Shown in pieces: positions 9,140 to 17,696 of a DNA stretch of 64,000 nt (its first letter is position 1; every line of letters starts with the position of its first letter). Under the pieces are notes generated by a model. That model ran no database searches and was not told the DNA's origin. It saw only the letters and a list, made by a program, of their open reading frames with translations. Source of the stretch: JAAYBQ01 sp035403465 (GTDB taxonomy: Bacteria > Spirochaetota > UBA4802 > UBA5550); NCBI GenBank assembly GCA_035403465.1, contig DAONFG010000004.1, positions 1 through 64,000 on the forward strand, written 5' to 3'. The translations under genes and the position numbers were made by a program.

Positions 9140-10324
9140 ATGGTAAAGGGAAATCTTCTTGTAGGTCAGTCCGGCGGACCCACTGCTGTCATTAATGCAA
9201 GCCTTTACGGCGTTGTGAGCCGTGCCATGAACATCGGGAGTTTCGGCCGGGTGCTGGGGATGCGCTACGGTATAGCAGGTTTTATGAACGATGAAATACT
9301 GGATTTCAGCAGATGCAGTGCCCGTACACTTGATCTGCTTCAGTACACTCCGGGATCGGCGCTCGGTTCATCCCGCTACAAGCTTAAGGATGAAGACCTC
9401 CCTGTTCTACTCCGGCTTCTGGAACAGCACGAAATCCGCGCCCTGCTGATGATCGGAGGGAACGATACCATGGATACGGTCAACCGCATTGAAAGATACT
9501 GCAGGGAATCAGGTTATGATCTGCGGGGAATAGGTATACCAAAAACTGTGGACAACGACCTTTTCGGGACAGACCATACCCCGGGATATCCCTCTGCGGC
9601 AAGATATAACATTATCTCTGTCCGGCAGGGAGGACGTCTTGCCTCCAGCATGCAGAGGGTCGACCGGTTTACAATCATGCAGACCGTGGGACGCGACGCA
9701 GGGTGGCTTGCTGCTTCAACGGCACTTGCAAAAAAAGTGAAGGGGGATGCGCCGCACTTCATATATATTCCCGAACGTCCGCTGTCAAGGGAGCAGGTTC
9801 TGGGTGATGTGGAATCTGCAATAAGTGATTACGGCTGGTGCCATATCGTAGCAGGTGAAGGAGTGCGCTGGTGTGATGGGACACCGGTTTCGGCGGGGAG
9901 CGGCAGGGACGATTTTTCCAACATTGAATTCGGCGCTGCCGGAGGTGCAAGCGCCGCTCTGAATCTCCATTCCCTCATCAGCAGGGAAACGGGATACAGG
10001 GGCGAATTCCAGATACCTGAATCACTTGCGATGTGCGCGGCAGACAGGGCCAGCCCGGTTGACCGTGCCGAAGCACTGGCATGCGGTGTATCCGGGGTTG
10101 ACCTGCTGCTTGGTGATAACAGCGGTTTAATGGTTGCGATCAGGCGGCTGTCGTCTGATCCGTATGAGGTTGAATATACGACCGTAGCACTTCACGAGGT
10201 TGCTGTACGGGCAAGGCCCATGCCTGATGAGTTTATAAGCAGCACCGGGTCCTATGTATCGGAAGAGTTTATAAAGTACCTGGCGCCGTTAACAGGCAGC
10301 TTTGATGAAATGGGTGTTTTATAG
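9140..10324 (+). CDS. 6-phosphofructokinase, probably pyrophosphate-dependent
   Basis: A 394-residue Pfk fold starting MVKGNLLVGQSGGPTAVINAS. Phosphoryl-donor motif GGNDT places Asp109 where ATP-dependent enzymes have Gly (E. coli Gly104). PKTVDND places Lys135 where ATP enzymes have Gly (E. coli Gly124). Both substitutions are the known marks of PPi-using enzymes, common in spirochaetes; Asp138 is the catalytic base. Reaction: fructose 6-phosphate + PPi to fructose 1,6-bisphosphate + Pi, reversible. ATG 9140 with GGAG upstream is preferred over the in-frame GTG at 9119. Second gene of the glucan operon. Confidence 0.85.
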   Translation: MVKGNLLVGQSGGPTAVINASLYGVVSRAMNIGSFGRVLGMRYGIAGFMNDEILDFSRCSARTLDLLQYTPGSALGSSRYKLKDEDLPVLLRLLEQHEIRALLMIGGNDTMDTVNRIERYCRESGYDLRGIGIPKTVDNDLFGTDHTPGYPSAARYNIISVRQGGRLASSMQRVDRFTIMQTVGRDAGWLAASTALAKKVKGDAPHFIYIPERPLSREQVLGDVESAISDYGWCHIVAGEGVRWCDGTPVSAGSGRDDFSNIEFGAAGGASAALNLHSLISRETGYRGEFQIPESLAMCAADRASPVDRAEALACGVSGVDLLLGDNSGLMVAIRRLSSDPYEVEYTTVALHEVAVRARPMPDEFISSTGSYVSEEFIKYLAPLTGSFDEMGVL

Positions 10325-10344
10325 GGATCAGGGAGGTTTAGTGC

Positions 10345-11382
10345 ATGAATGTAACCGATAGCAGGTATAAAAATTCTGTACTTGTACAGGAGATGCTGCA
10401 GACACCGCAGATTATAAGAGGGCTTGATCCTGGTAAAATCCAGTCTTTCAGTGTCAACAAACAGAAAGTCCTCCTGGCCGGGGAAGGGTCATCGCGTATA
10501 TTTCCCGCCAAGAATACCATCTGCAATTCACTCGTACCGGGATATAGCCAAAGAATCATCACCGAGAACTGCATGCAGGCAGCGGAATATGACCTGTCGG
10601 ACTATTCAGTCTTTGTCGCATCAAATTCAGGCCGGACATCGGAAGTCATTCACCTGATCCGCTCTCTCCGGGAAAAGGGGCACAGTGATATTACCGCTGT
10701 TACCGGTACCCGGGGTACACCGGTTGCTCTTGAATCCTCGGCAGCCTATATTCTTACCTGCGGCGCTGAACAGGCTGTCTCTGCAAACAAGTCAGTCATG
10801 GAACAGGCGCTCTTTTATGATATCCTGTTCAGGCATATAAACGGTGAGCCGCCGCTTGACCTTGAACTACTTGCCGATGCCATGCACCAGGTGCTCACCA
10901 TGGATATTCCGCAGGAGATAGTAGCAATGACTGCTGCTGCACCGGTACTATATTTTTCAGGAAGGAACAACGGCGTGGCAGAGGAACTTGCACTGAAAAC
11001 CAACGAGATAGTGCGGAAAAAATCCGACTACCTTGAAGGGACCTATGCTGTCCACGGCGTGGAAGAGGTCATGAATAAAGGCGAGGTAGTCATACTTTTT
11101 GATCCATTTGAATCGCAGGAAGAAAAAATAAGGAGTGTCATCGTTGAGGGTGCGGGTCTTTCGGTAATAGCCGTCTCAGAAAGAGAAACAGTATTTCCTA
11201 CGATCCGTATTCCACACATTTACGGATGCGCGCCGTATCTGCAGCTGGCCATCGGCTGGAACCTGCTTGTCGAGGCAGGTATTGCGTCGGGCATAAACCC
11301 TGACTGCCCTGTACGCGCAAGAAAGATCGGTAATGAATTTACCGGGTTAACCAATCATGAGCCTGAATTAAAAAATTCTTAG
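10345..11382 (+). CDS. Double SIS-domain sugar isomerase/deaminase-like protein
   Basis: 345 residues made of two SIS (sugar isomerase) domains, like the C-terminal half of glucosamine-6-phosphate synthase and AgaS/FrlB deglycases. It starts with the typical MLQTPQIIRGLDPGK; the first sugar-phosphate loop is SNSGRTSEV (about residues 92-100), and the second domain holds FSGRNNG and the C-terminal helix. There is no glutaminase domain. AGGGAGG lies 10 bases before the ATG, and the gap to pfk is 20 bases, so it is the third gene of the operon. Probable role: isomerising or deaminating a phosphorylated sugar or amino sugar. The substrate is unknown. Confidence 0.75.
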   Translation: MNVTDSRYKNSVLVQEMLQTPQIIRGLDPGKIQSFSVNKQKVLLAGEGSSRIFPAKNTICNSLVPGYSQRIITENCMQAAEYDLSDYSVFVASNSGRTSEVIHLIRSLREKGHSDITAVTGTRGTPVALESSAAYILTCGAEQAVSANKSVMEQALFYDILFRHINGEPPLDLELLADAMHQVLTMDIPQEIVAMTAAAPVLYFSGRNNGVAEELALKTNEIVRKKSDYLEGTYAVHGVEEVMNKGEVVILFDPFESQEEKIRSVIVEGAGLSVIAVSERETVFPTIRIPHIYGCAPYLQLAIGWNLLVEAGIASGINPDCPVRARKIGNEFTGLTNHEPELKNS

Positions 11383-11392
11383 AGGGATAATT

Positions 11393-12018
11393 ATGGATAA
11401 CATGAATATTTTAATAAGCTTTTATATAATTCTGTTTTCGCATGGTGGCAGTGGGATATAGCTTCCAACCGGGTCATATTTAATAATCTCAAAGTAACCA
11501 TGCTCGGTTATGATCCCGCTGATTTTGAGAATAAAGGTTACCAGGCATTTACTGATTTGCTGCACCCTGATGATCACAAGAAAGCCATGGATGCAATGCA
11601 GCGGGTATTAAGAAACGAGACAGGGCTGTACCAGGTTGATTACAGGATCAGGGGCAGGAATTCAGTTTATCACTGGTACATGGACCGGGGTACAGTAATT
11701 TAATTTAAGCCGGACGACACACCTGCTGTTTTGCGCGGTATAGTAATTGACCTTGGCAAAGAAGCTGAAAGCGGCACATCTATCGATGCGATAATTGAAC
11801 TGATTGAAAAGTCTGCATCAGTCAAAAGGGAGTATATGTTTACACTCTGCTCAAACTGCGGAAAAGCAAAGGTGGATAAACACAAATGGATTTCATTAAC
11901 AGATAGTTTTAAATCAAACCTGCCGAGTAAAATTTCGCACAGTATATGTCCTGATTGTCTGAACAGGTTATACCCGGATTTAGCAGAACAGATTCTTTCG
12001 AAGATCAAAGATGTGTGA
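11393..12018 (+). pseudogene. Decayed PAS-domain protein with C-terminal CxxC domain
   Basis: ATG 11393 has a good site (AGAGGG) but its frame stops after 22 codons. A shift of one base near 11400 opens a frame with a PAS fold (FAWWQWDIASNRVIFNN, then LHPDDHKKAM and VYHWYMDRGTVI). That frame hits TAA at 11701-11703, and continues in phase with FKPDDTPAVLRGIVIDLG, the last strand of the same PAS domain. A C-terminal CxxC...CxxC domain follows (LCSNCGKAKV...ICPDCLNRLYP), of a kind often found behind PAS and response-regulator modules. One frameshift plus one nonsense codon indicate a dead sensory or signalling gene. It lies 10 bases after the SIS gene. Confidence 0.7.
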
Positions 12019-12178
12019 ATTTTTTTTACAGCAATACGTAGTGTTCTTTAAAAGAGTTTTGAAGGCTGAATAATTTTCCATAAGCAATTTTTGAATACCA
12101 GGGGATAAAAATAATTCATAACTTATTAACCTGATTATGTCGATATTATAAAAAGATAGTAATATACCCGGTAGAGAT

Positions 12179-13210
12179 ATGAAAAGATTAAAAATATACG
12201 CAGCCCTGACTGCAGCAGCGATTTTACTGTCAATGCCGACTTTAAGCCAGGACAAAATGCCCGGCAAAGGCAAACAGCGCAAAGGTGATATCAATTCATT
12301 CAGCGTATACCTGAAAATGGAGAAGCTGAAATTCTACAGCAGTGAGGATGTAATTCTTCATGTTGTGATAAAAAACATCACCGATGAAGTCGCATCCTTC
12401 TACGTGTTTGATCCACCTGGGCGTGAAGACCTGTTCAACAGGGACCGCGGCGACACGGCTGATTATAATACCTTTAAACCGGTCATGTATGACATGAACG
12501 GCAGGAGTGCTGAACTCATCGTTCCATATATCGTGTCGGGCAGGGACGCGAAAGAGACACTCTCGTGGATGACAAGGCGTGAGGTTAGACTGGGACCCGG
12601 TGAAAGCTTTACACGTACCCTGAACCTGGGGAGAATGTACAGGCTGCAGAGCGATACTGATTACAGGATAAAACTGCATTTTTTTCCGTTCATAGGTGAT
12701 CCTGATGAGGATAAGATATCAGTCAGCGATAACGAGCTGAAGGTCAGGATTTCAAGAGACAGGGAATACCAGCCGTATAAATCGGCTGATGTAAAAGGGG
12801 TGCGGCTTGTGCCTTCGGAGGTGGTTATTCTTCTGATGAATGCAGAGAAGGATGGATACTGGGACAGGGCGATCAAGTTCATCGATATAGAGAAATTTAT
12901 ACATTCGTACCCGGATTTTTCCAGGAAGTACGATCTGGCAGATGCCTCAGATAAAAAAATCATTGAAAAAGATTTTATCCGTTACTTTATTTCAAAAAGA
13001 AGCGATTATCTGATTGATTTTAAGGTGGTCAGCGAAGAAGTTGAACCATCGGGGCTTGTTTCATACGTTTCGGTTGTTGCGTCGCGCAACAGCCTGGTCA
13101 AACCTGACAGGTACAGGTACGTATACAGACTTGAAAAGAACAGCATTGATGATTATATATGGATGGTCGCAGGACTTGAAGCTACCGTTGTAAGGGAAGT
13201 TAAAAAATGA
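12179..13210 (+). CDS. Exported protein of unknown function coupled to fliM
   Basis: 343 residues with a signal peptide (MKRLKIYAALTAAAILLSMPTLSQ, cleavage about residue 24) and a charged mature part. Residues 40-200 look like a beta-sandwich (VYLKMEKLKFYSSEDVILHV, then RLGPGESFTRTLNLG), reminiscent of Ig-like periplasmic domains. The rest is mixed alpha/beta. No enzyme motif is seen. Its TGA overlaps the fliM start (ATGA, 4-base overlap), implying translational coupling. A periplasmic partner of the flagellar motor is a reasonable guess but is not shown by homology. Confidence 0.7.
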   Translation: MKRLKIYAALTAAAILLSMPTLSQDKMPGKGKQRKGDINSFSVYLKMEKLKFYSSEDVILHVVIKNITDEVASFYVFDPPGREDLFNRDRGDTADYNTFKPVMYDMNGRSAELIVPYIVSGRDAKETLSWMTRREVRLGPGESFTRTLNLGRMYRLQSDTDYRIKLHFFPFIGDPDEDKISVSDNELKVRISRDREYQPYKSADVKGVRLVPSEVVILLMNAEKDGYWDRAIKFIDIEKFIHSYPDFSRKYDLADASDKKIIEKDFIRYFISKRSDYLIDFKVVSEEVEPSGLVSYVSVVASRNSLVKPDRYRYVYRLEKNSIDDYIWMVAGLEATVVREVKK

Positions 13211-14232
13211 CAGAGATATTATCGCAGGATGAAATTGATGCCCTGTTGACCGCTATCTCCACCGGCGAGGTGGACACGGCGGACTATACGGCGGTCAAGG
13301 AACAGAAAAAGGTTAAGATCTATGACTTCAGGAGACCTGACAAGTTCTCCAAGGACCATATCCGCACACTGCAGATGATGCATGAAACATTCGCGCGTCT
13401 TACAACAACAGCGCTCTCGGCCCAGCTCCGCGCACTTGTGGGCGTACACGTTGCTTCCGTTGACCAGCTTACTTACGAGGAATTTATACGCTCAATCCCG
13501 AACCCTACTACCCTTGCTGTCATAAACATGGACCCGCTCAAGGGTTCGGCTGTACTTGAAATTGACCCTTCAATAACCTTTACAATCATAGACAAGCTCT
13601 TCGGGGGACTCGGCGAGGCCACAAAAATAAGCCGCGAACTCACTGACATCGAACTTTCGGTAATGGAGGGTATCATAGTCCGGATACTCGGCAACCTGCG
13701 TGAGGCATGGTCCAACGTAATCGACCTACGGCCAAGGCTCGGAAACATTGAAACAAACCCGCAGTTCGCGCAGATAGTTCCGCCGAACGACATGGTTGTA
13801 CTTATAACACTCGAGACAAAAGTCGGCGAGGTCGAGGGCATGACCAACCTCTGTATCCCGTATATCTCGATCGAGCCGATTATCACAAAGCTTTCCGCGC
13901 AGTACATGTATTCAAGTATCAGGAAGGGCGTAACAGACGAGAACCTCAGCATTATCCAGGGACGACTTGACCATGTTGCGCTGCCTGTAATTGCGGAGAT
14001 CGGAAGCGTGAACATCACGGTGCAGGAGGTCCTGGGGCTGCGCAGGGGCGACGTAATCAAACTGCCCGAGACCAAGCTGGGAGATGATATGGTGCTCTCG
14101 ATCGGCGGCAGAAAAAAATACAAATGCACACCCGGTCTTGTGTCGAACAGGCTTGCAGTCAAGATCGGTGAAAGGATCGACGAGGTGCCGGATGAACTCC
14201 TTACCTCAAGCAGAAACGAGGATGACCTGTGA
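13207..14232 (+). CDS. fliM: Flagellar motor switch protein FliM
   Basis: 341 residues. The N-terminal CheY-P-binding peptide is present (LSQDEIDALLTAISTG, residues 5-20), followed by the CheC-like middle domain (about 45-230) and a C-terminal SpoA domain (about 250-325, VQEVLGLRRGDVIKLP). It forms the C-ring with FliG and FliN and sets rotation direction. Length is normal. It overlaps the upstream exported-protein gene by four bases and ends at a strong terminator, so no other flagellar gene is in this transcript. fliN is not adjacent. Confidence 0.97.
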   Translation: MTEILSQDEIDALLTAISTGEVDTADYTAVKEQKKVKIYDFRRPDKFSKDHIRTLQMMHETFARLTTTALSAQLRALVGVHVASVDQLTYEEFIRSIPNPTTLAVINMDPLKGSAVLEIDPSITFTIIDKLFGGLGEATKISRELTDIELSVMEGIIVRILGNLREAWSNVIDLRPRLGNIETNPQFAQIVPPNDMVVLITLETKVGEVEGMTNLCIPYISIEPIITKLSAQYMYSSIRKGVTDENLSIIQGRLDHVALPVIAEIGSVNITVQEVLGLRRGDVIKLPETKLGDDMVLSIGGRKKYKCTPGLVSNRLAVKIGERIDEVPDELLTSSRNEDDL

Positions 14233-14275
14233 TGGACATAAAAAAAACCGCTTAGCGGTTTTTTTTATGTCCATC
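14231..14275. terminator. Bidirectional terminator between fliM and the M23-like gene
   Basis: A perfect 21-bp stem (14231-14251 / 14255-14275) with loop TTA, core CCGC/GCGG, and an 8-base A-tract and T-tract on the two sides. The fliM TGA lies on its left edge, and the minus-strand M23-like gene ends 4 bases to its right, so it serves both. Confidence 0.92.
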
Positions 14276-14279
14276 TGAA

Positions 14280-15299
14280 TTATCGCGATATCCTGTTCAG
14301 GTAAGGCATCGGGTCAACATACTCTGTGCCGATCCTGATCTGGTAGAGGCATATATATTCCGTAGTTTTGCCTGTTCTGCCCACAAACGCTATCACTTCA
14401 CCTTTTGATATTTTCTGTCCCGGTTCAACAGAGACCCTCTGGCAGTGGCTGTACGAAGTAACGAAGCCGTATTTATGCTGCACTGAAACTGTAAGTCCCA
14501 GGACCGGGTCCCATACTATGTCCTTTATGTTTCCGGGTGCGGTTGCGCGTACCTCTGCACCGGGGAAAGCCTCGATGTCGATCCCGTAATGGAATTCAGT
14601 TTCAAAGGTGTATGGCGAATTTCTGTATCCGAACCTTGAAACGACAAATCCGTCAACAGGCCAGATAGAAGGCGTATTTTCGATGAGTTTCTTTTTGTAA
14701 TTCAGGAAATTTTTAATCTTCCCTATAATCTGCTTTGTTGTTTCAAGTTCCTGCCTGACCTCCTGGATGCTGAGGAGTTCATCAGGGGGAATACCCGGAT
14801 CATTTTCGATATTAACGGGATTGGGATTGGGATTCGGTTCCCCTCCTTTTGCCCAGAGCGAATCAATGTTGCTGTCAGGGGTAAGGTCATACAGGTATGT
14901 TATTTCAGGTTTGAATTTCTGAAAGATATCGTAAAGCTTGGCAATTTCTTCTTTATAGATTTTTACCTGTATTTCAGAATCCTCCCCGGATTTTTTAAGG
15001 ATAGAAACCTCTTTTACAGTGGAGGAGTGGTTGATGATAAGGATTGAAGTGATGGCAACTATTGTTACAACGATTCCAACAATTGTGGATATTGTAAATA
15101 TGGATATATGGAAATTAACAATCTTCTTTTCAGAATGGGGTATAAACATCACAGTGATGCGTTCATTCCCCTTTTTTTTGAATTTTGTCCAGAATATGCG
15201 GATTTTTGTAAAAGTTGTGTCAAAATGATCTATGAAGAACTGGCGTGTGTTCTTCTGCAGATCTTGTAGATTGGATTCTTTAAATGGATTTATCGCCAT
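14280..15299 (-). CDS. M23 (LytM)-like membrane protein, metal site degenerate
   Basis: 339 residues: a cytoplasmic basic N-terminus, one membrane segment (about 65-91), a coiled-coil stretch (about 92-130), a PNPNPNPVN linker (156-164), a second helical stretch and a C-terminal M23 domain (212-339). H237 and D241 of the HxxxD metal motif and H285 of YSH are present. The final HxH of the family (usually HLHYEIR) reads ICLYQIR (316-322), so both histidines are lost. It is therefore probably a non-catalytic LytM protein that activates or scaffolds other peptidoglycan enzymes, as EnvC and NlpD do. Convergent with fliM. Confidence 0.8.
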   Translation of the reverse strand: MAINPFKESNLQDLQKNTRQFFIDHFDTTFTKIRIFWTKFKKKGNERITVMFIPHSEKKIVNFHISIFTISTIVGIVVTIVAITSILIINHSSTVKEVSILKKSGEDSEIQVKIYKEEIAKLYDIFQKFKPEITYLYDLTPDSNIDSLWAKGGEPNPNPNPVNIENDPGIPPDELLSIQEVRQELETTKQIIGKIKNFLNYKKKLIENTPSIWPVDGFVVSRFGYRNSPYTFETEFHYGIDIEAFPGAEVRATAPGNIKDIVWDPVLGLTVSVQHKYGFVTSYSHCQRVSVEPGQKISKGEVIAFVGRTGKTTEYICLYQIRIGTEYVDPMPYLNRISR

Positions 15300-15388
15300 A
15301 ATATGGTCAACTTCCCGAATTATTCTCTTTATGATATAAAAAATTGATATGGATGAATATTAATCTAGTTAATATATCGGCAGGAAAT

Positions 15389-15437
15389 TGTCAAGATTAT
15401 AATCAATTTCATGGAATTGTACTATTCCATGAAATTG
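15389..15437 (-). promoter_or_regulatory. 14-bp inverted repeat next to a TTGACA box
   Basis: A perfect inverted repeat CAATTTCATGGAAT / ATTCCATGAAATTG (15404-15417 / 15424-15437) with a 6-base spacer. Reading the minus strand, a consensus -35 TTGACA (15394-15389) comes 9 bases after it, pointing towards the M23-like gene at 15299; the -10 is weak. The repeat is A+T-rich without a T-tract, so an operator is more likely than a terminator for the DJ-1 gene ending at 15447. Confidence 0.4.
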
Positions 15438-15446
15438 TCTGCTTTA

Positions 15447-15989
15447 TCAGGGAGTCATTATCTGATCTTTGATACTTTTAGCGGTTTCAGGGCCTTTTAG
15501 TTCCTCAAGAAGTGCCAGGGCGAATTGAATAGCGCAACCCGCACCCTTTGCGGTTATGATATGACCATCTTTTACCACCGGGCTCCCGGTATGTAATCCG
15601 CCACGGTCTGTTATTTCATTTTCATAGCCGGGGTAACATGTGAATCTTATTCCCTTCATTATGCCGGCTTCGGCAAGCACTGAAGGTGCAGCACAGATTG
15701 CAGCCGTGAGCCCGTTGCTGCTGCTTATCACCCGGATTAGATCAATAATCCGCTGGTCATTTTTAAGATTTTGAGTCCCCTGGGCGCCGCCGGGAAGGAT
15801 TATACCGCTGAACCTGACAGGGTGGCCAAGTACGGTATCTGCAGTCACAGGGATTTTGTGTGATCCCGTGACCGGGTTTTTCCCCAGCGAAGCTGTTACG
15901 ATCTCAACACCGCCCCTTCGCAGCAGATCGATAATTGCGATTGCTTCAATCTCCTCGAAACCTTCAGCAAGTGGTACTAGTAACGGCAT
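15447..15989 (-). CDS. DJ-1/PfpI family protein
   Basis: 180 residues covering the whole DJ-1/ThiJ/PfpI fold. The conserved acidic residue is in EGFEEIEA (about residue 14), and the nucleophile-elbow cysteine is in AAICAAPSVLAEAG (about residue 99). Members act as glyoxalase/deglycase, chaperone or oxidative-stress proteins; length and spacing resemble bacterial YajL. The function in this organism cannot be decided from sequence. ATG 15989 has GGAGG-like bases (GAGGCTC) upstream. It stands alone between an inverted repeat and a MITE-like element. Confidence 0.85.
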   Translation of the reverse strand: MPLLVPLAEGFEEIEAIAIIDLLRRGGVEIVTASLGKNPVTGSHKIPVTADTVLGHPVRFSGIILPGGAQGTQNLKNDQRIIDLIRVISSSNGLTAAICAAPSVLAEAGIMKGIRFTCYPGYENEITDRGGLHTGSPVVKDGHIITAKGAGCAIQFALALLEELKGPETAKSIKDQIMTP

Positions 15990-16064
15990 AGTGAGCCTCC
16001 AAATAATTGTGATAGTATCTCATTCTTAAGTGAAATACCTGATTCATGATTATCGATCAAATTA

Positions 16065-16159
16065 GTCATTCCTGTGAAGACGGGCGACCTTCGGAAGAGC
16101 CCTGGCTAATCCATTAATATTATCATGCTGAAATGGATCCCTGTATTCGCGAGGATGAC
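16065..16159. repeat. Short MITE-like intergenic element
   Basis: About 95 bp bounded by imperfect inverted ends (GTCATTCCTGTGAAG on the left, TTCGCGAGGATGAC on the right, 11 of 14 matching when inverted). It lies between the DJ-1 and TelA genes and encodes nothing. The ends resemble those of the longer repeats at 17352 and 18524 in starting with GTCA and containing a GCGA box. Confidence 0.5.
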
Positions 16160-16167
16160 ATAGACTG

Positions 16168-17271
16168 TTAAAGTTTAAGCGCTGCGCCCGAATCTTTGAC
16201 CTGGGCAAGCTTTGCCTTGAGTTCATTTTCAAGTCTGGTGATTTCAACCTCAGCCTGTGCCCTGCGGGTCTTACCCTCGGCCTGGATCTTCAGTGTCTCA
16301 TCAATTGTAGAGATCAGGCTTTCGTGTACTTTTTTCAGTGTATCAATTTCCACGATTCCCTTTTCGGATTCTCTTGCTACGTCCAGGCTGCTTGTTTTAA
16401 GCAGGTCGGCATTTTTCTGGAGCAGGTCGTTAGTGGTCTCTGTGACCTCTTTCTGAAGTTCAATTGCCTTTTTCTGGCGGAAGAGGCTGATTGCAATAAC
16501 AACCTGGTTTTTCCACAGGGGGATGGTGTTTAGTATTGAGCTCTGAATCTTTTCAACAAGCAGCTGGTCATTGTTCTGGATAAGGCGAACCTGGGGTAGC
16601 GACTGGATTGAAATCATGCGGCTCAGTTTCAGGTCGTGGACTTTTTTCTCGAACCTGTTTATCATCTGCGAAAGGTCCTGGACCTTCTGTGCGTCAAGAG
16701 TATCGCCTGAGGCTGCTGCCGCGGCTTTTAGTTCGGGCAGGGTCTTTTCGGTCAGCTCTTTAAGTTTTATCTCGCCGGCCAGTATGTAGAGCTCAAGTTC
16801 CTTCATGTAATCCTTGTTCTTGTCGTAGAGCGCGTCAAGAAGCGTGATATCTTTTAGAAGCTGCATCCGGGCCTTGTTCATCTCGTCGATGATCTCTTCC
16901 ATGTGGTGCTCAATCGACTGGTACTGGGCGACAAACTTTTTGGCGCTGTTGACCAGGTTGCCGATAAGGGGGATCTTGGACATGAAGCTTTCACCTGAAA
17001 GGGAATCCACATCGAGCTTTTTCACTGTGAGCATCAGGTCGGTAAGTGTCCCGCCGACTTCTCCCGCGTCCTTGGCCTTGACCTGTTCAAGTATGCTGTC
17101 GGCAAAGTTGGATATATTGCTCTGTGCGCCTACACCGTACTGTATGATGCCCTGTGAGTCATTAATGTCGATCTGCGCTGCAATTTCATCGACCTTTTTT
17201 TTCTGTTCCGGTGTAAGGTCTTTGAGAGAAACCTCTTTTTTAATCTCCTGTGCCTGAACTGCTGCTTCCAT
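16168..17271 (-). CDS. TelA/YaaN family protein (toxic anion resistance family)
   Basis: 367 residues, almost all helical, matching the TelA family (named after tellurite resistance; true role unclear, linked to envelope or stress functions). Conserved pieces include IPLIGNLVNSAKKFVAQYQSIE (about 105-126) and the long C-terminal helices (IPLWKNQVVIAISLFRQ, about 258-274). There is no signal peptide. The ribosome-binding site AGGGGG precedes ATG 17271. The next upstream gene on the same strand is an XpaC protein, the usual partner of TelA/YaaN, but here a repeat with an assembly gap lies between them. Confidence 0.85.
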   Translation of the reverse strand: MEAAVQAQEIKKEVSLKDLTPEQKKKVDEIAAQIDINDSQGIIQYGVGAQSNISNFADSILEQVKAKDAGEVGGTLTDLMLTVKKLDVDSLSGESFMSKIPLIGNLVNSAKKFVAQYQSIEHHMEEIIDEMNKARMQLLKDITLLDALYDKNKDYMKELELYILAGEIKLKELTEKTLPELKAAAAASGDTLDAQKVQDLSQMINRFEKKVHDLKLSRMISIQSLPQVRLIQNNDQLLVEKIQSSILNTIPLWKNQVVIAISLFRQKKAIELQKEVTETTNDLLQKNADLLKTSSLDVARESEKGIVEIDTLKKVHESLISTIDETLKIQAEGKTRRAQAEVEITRLENELKAKLAQVKDSGAALKL

Positions 17272-17351
17272 TGCGGCCCCCTGTTGTTTTAGTATTTAAT
17301 TTCTGCTAATCCTGTTTTACTATATATTTCGATTGAATTAGAATACATACC

Positions 17352-17674
17352 GTCACTGCGAGGCATGAAGGCAATCAATATAGAAACATCGCTTCNNNNN
17401 NNNNNNNNNNNNNNNNNNNNNNNNNNNNNNNNNNNNNNNNNNNNNNNNNNNNNNNNNNNNNNNNNNNNNNNNNNNNNNNNNNNNNNNNNNNNNNNTACAG
17501 GATGTAGTGATGCCGCGTAGGACACGGATGTCCGTGAGCGGCCTGTTTCGTGCTTGCAGGCTGCCATCGTGGCAGCACTGCCGTGGCAGTCAGTTTTTGA
17601 AAATAACCATTCTATTATATTAAAAAAATATTCCAGCCTGAACAGATTGCTTCGCTTCGTTCGCAATGACAGGA
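17352..17674. repeat. Dispersed MITE-like repeat, copy A (contains assembly gap)
   Basis: Begins GTCACTGCGAGG and ends TTCGCAATGAC, inverted ends matching at 9 of 10 bases. Outside the gap it is nearly identical to copy B (18524-18741), sharing the internal block with GACACGGATGTCCGTG and GCTGCCATCGTGGCAGC palindromes. The 100-N gap lies inside it, exactly where copy B reads straight through (CGCTTC|TACAGG). No coding capacity. Confidence 0.75.
17396..17495. other. Assembly gap (100 N)
   Basis: Exactly 100 N, the usual placeholder of unknown length. The flanks join seamlessly when compared with the intact repeat copy B, so either nothing is missing or extra repeat units are. Confidence 0.99.
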
Positions 17675-17696
17675 CAGATGTAATTAGCCAGTTAAC

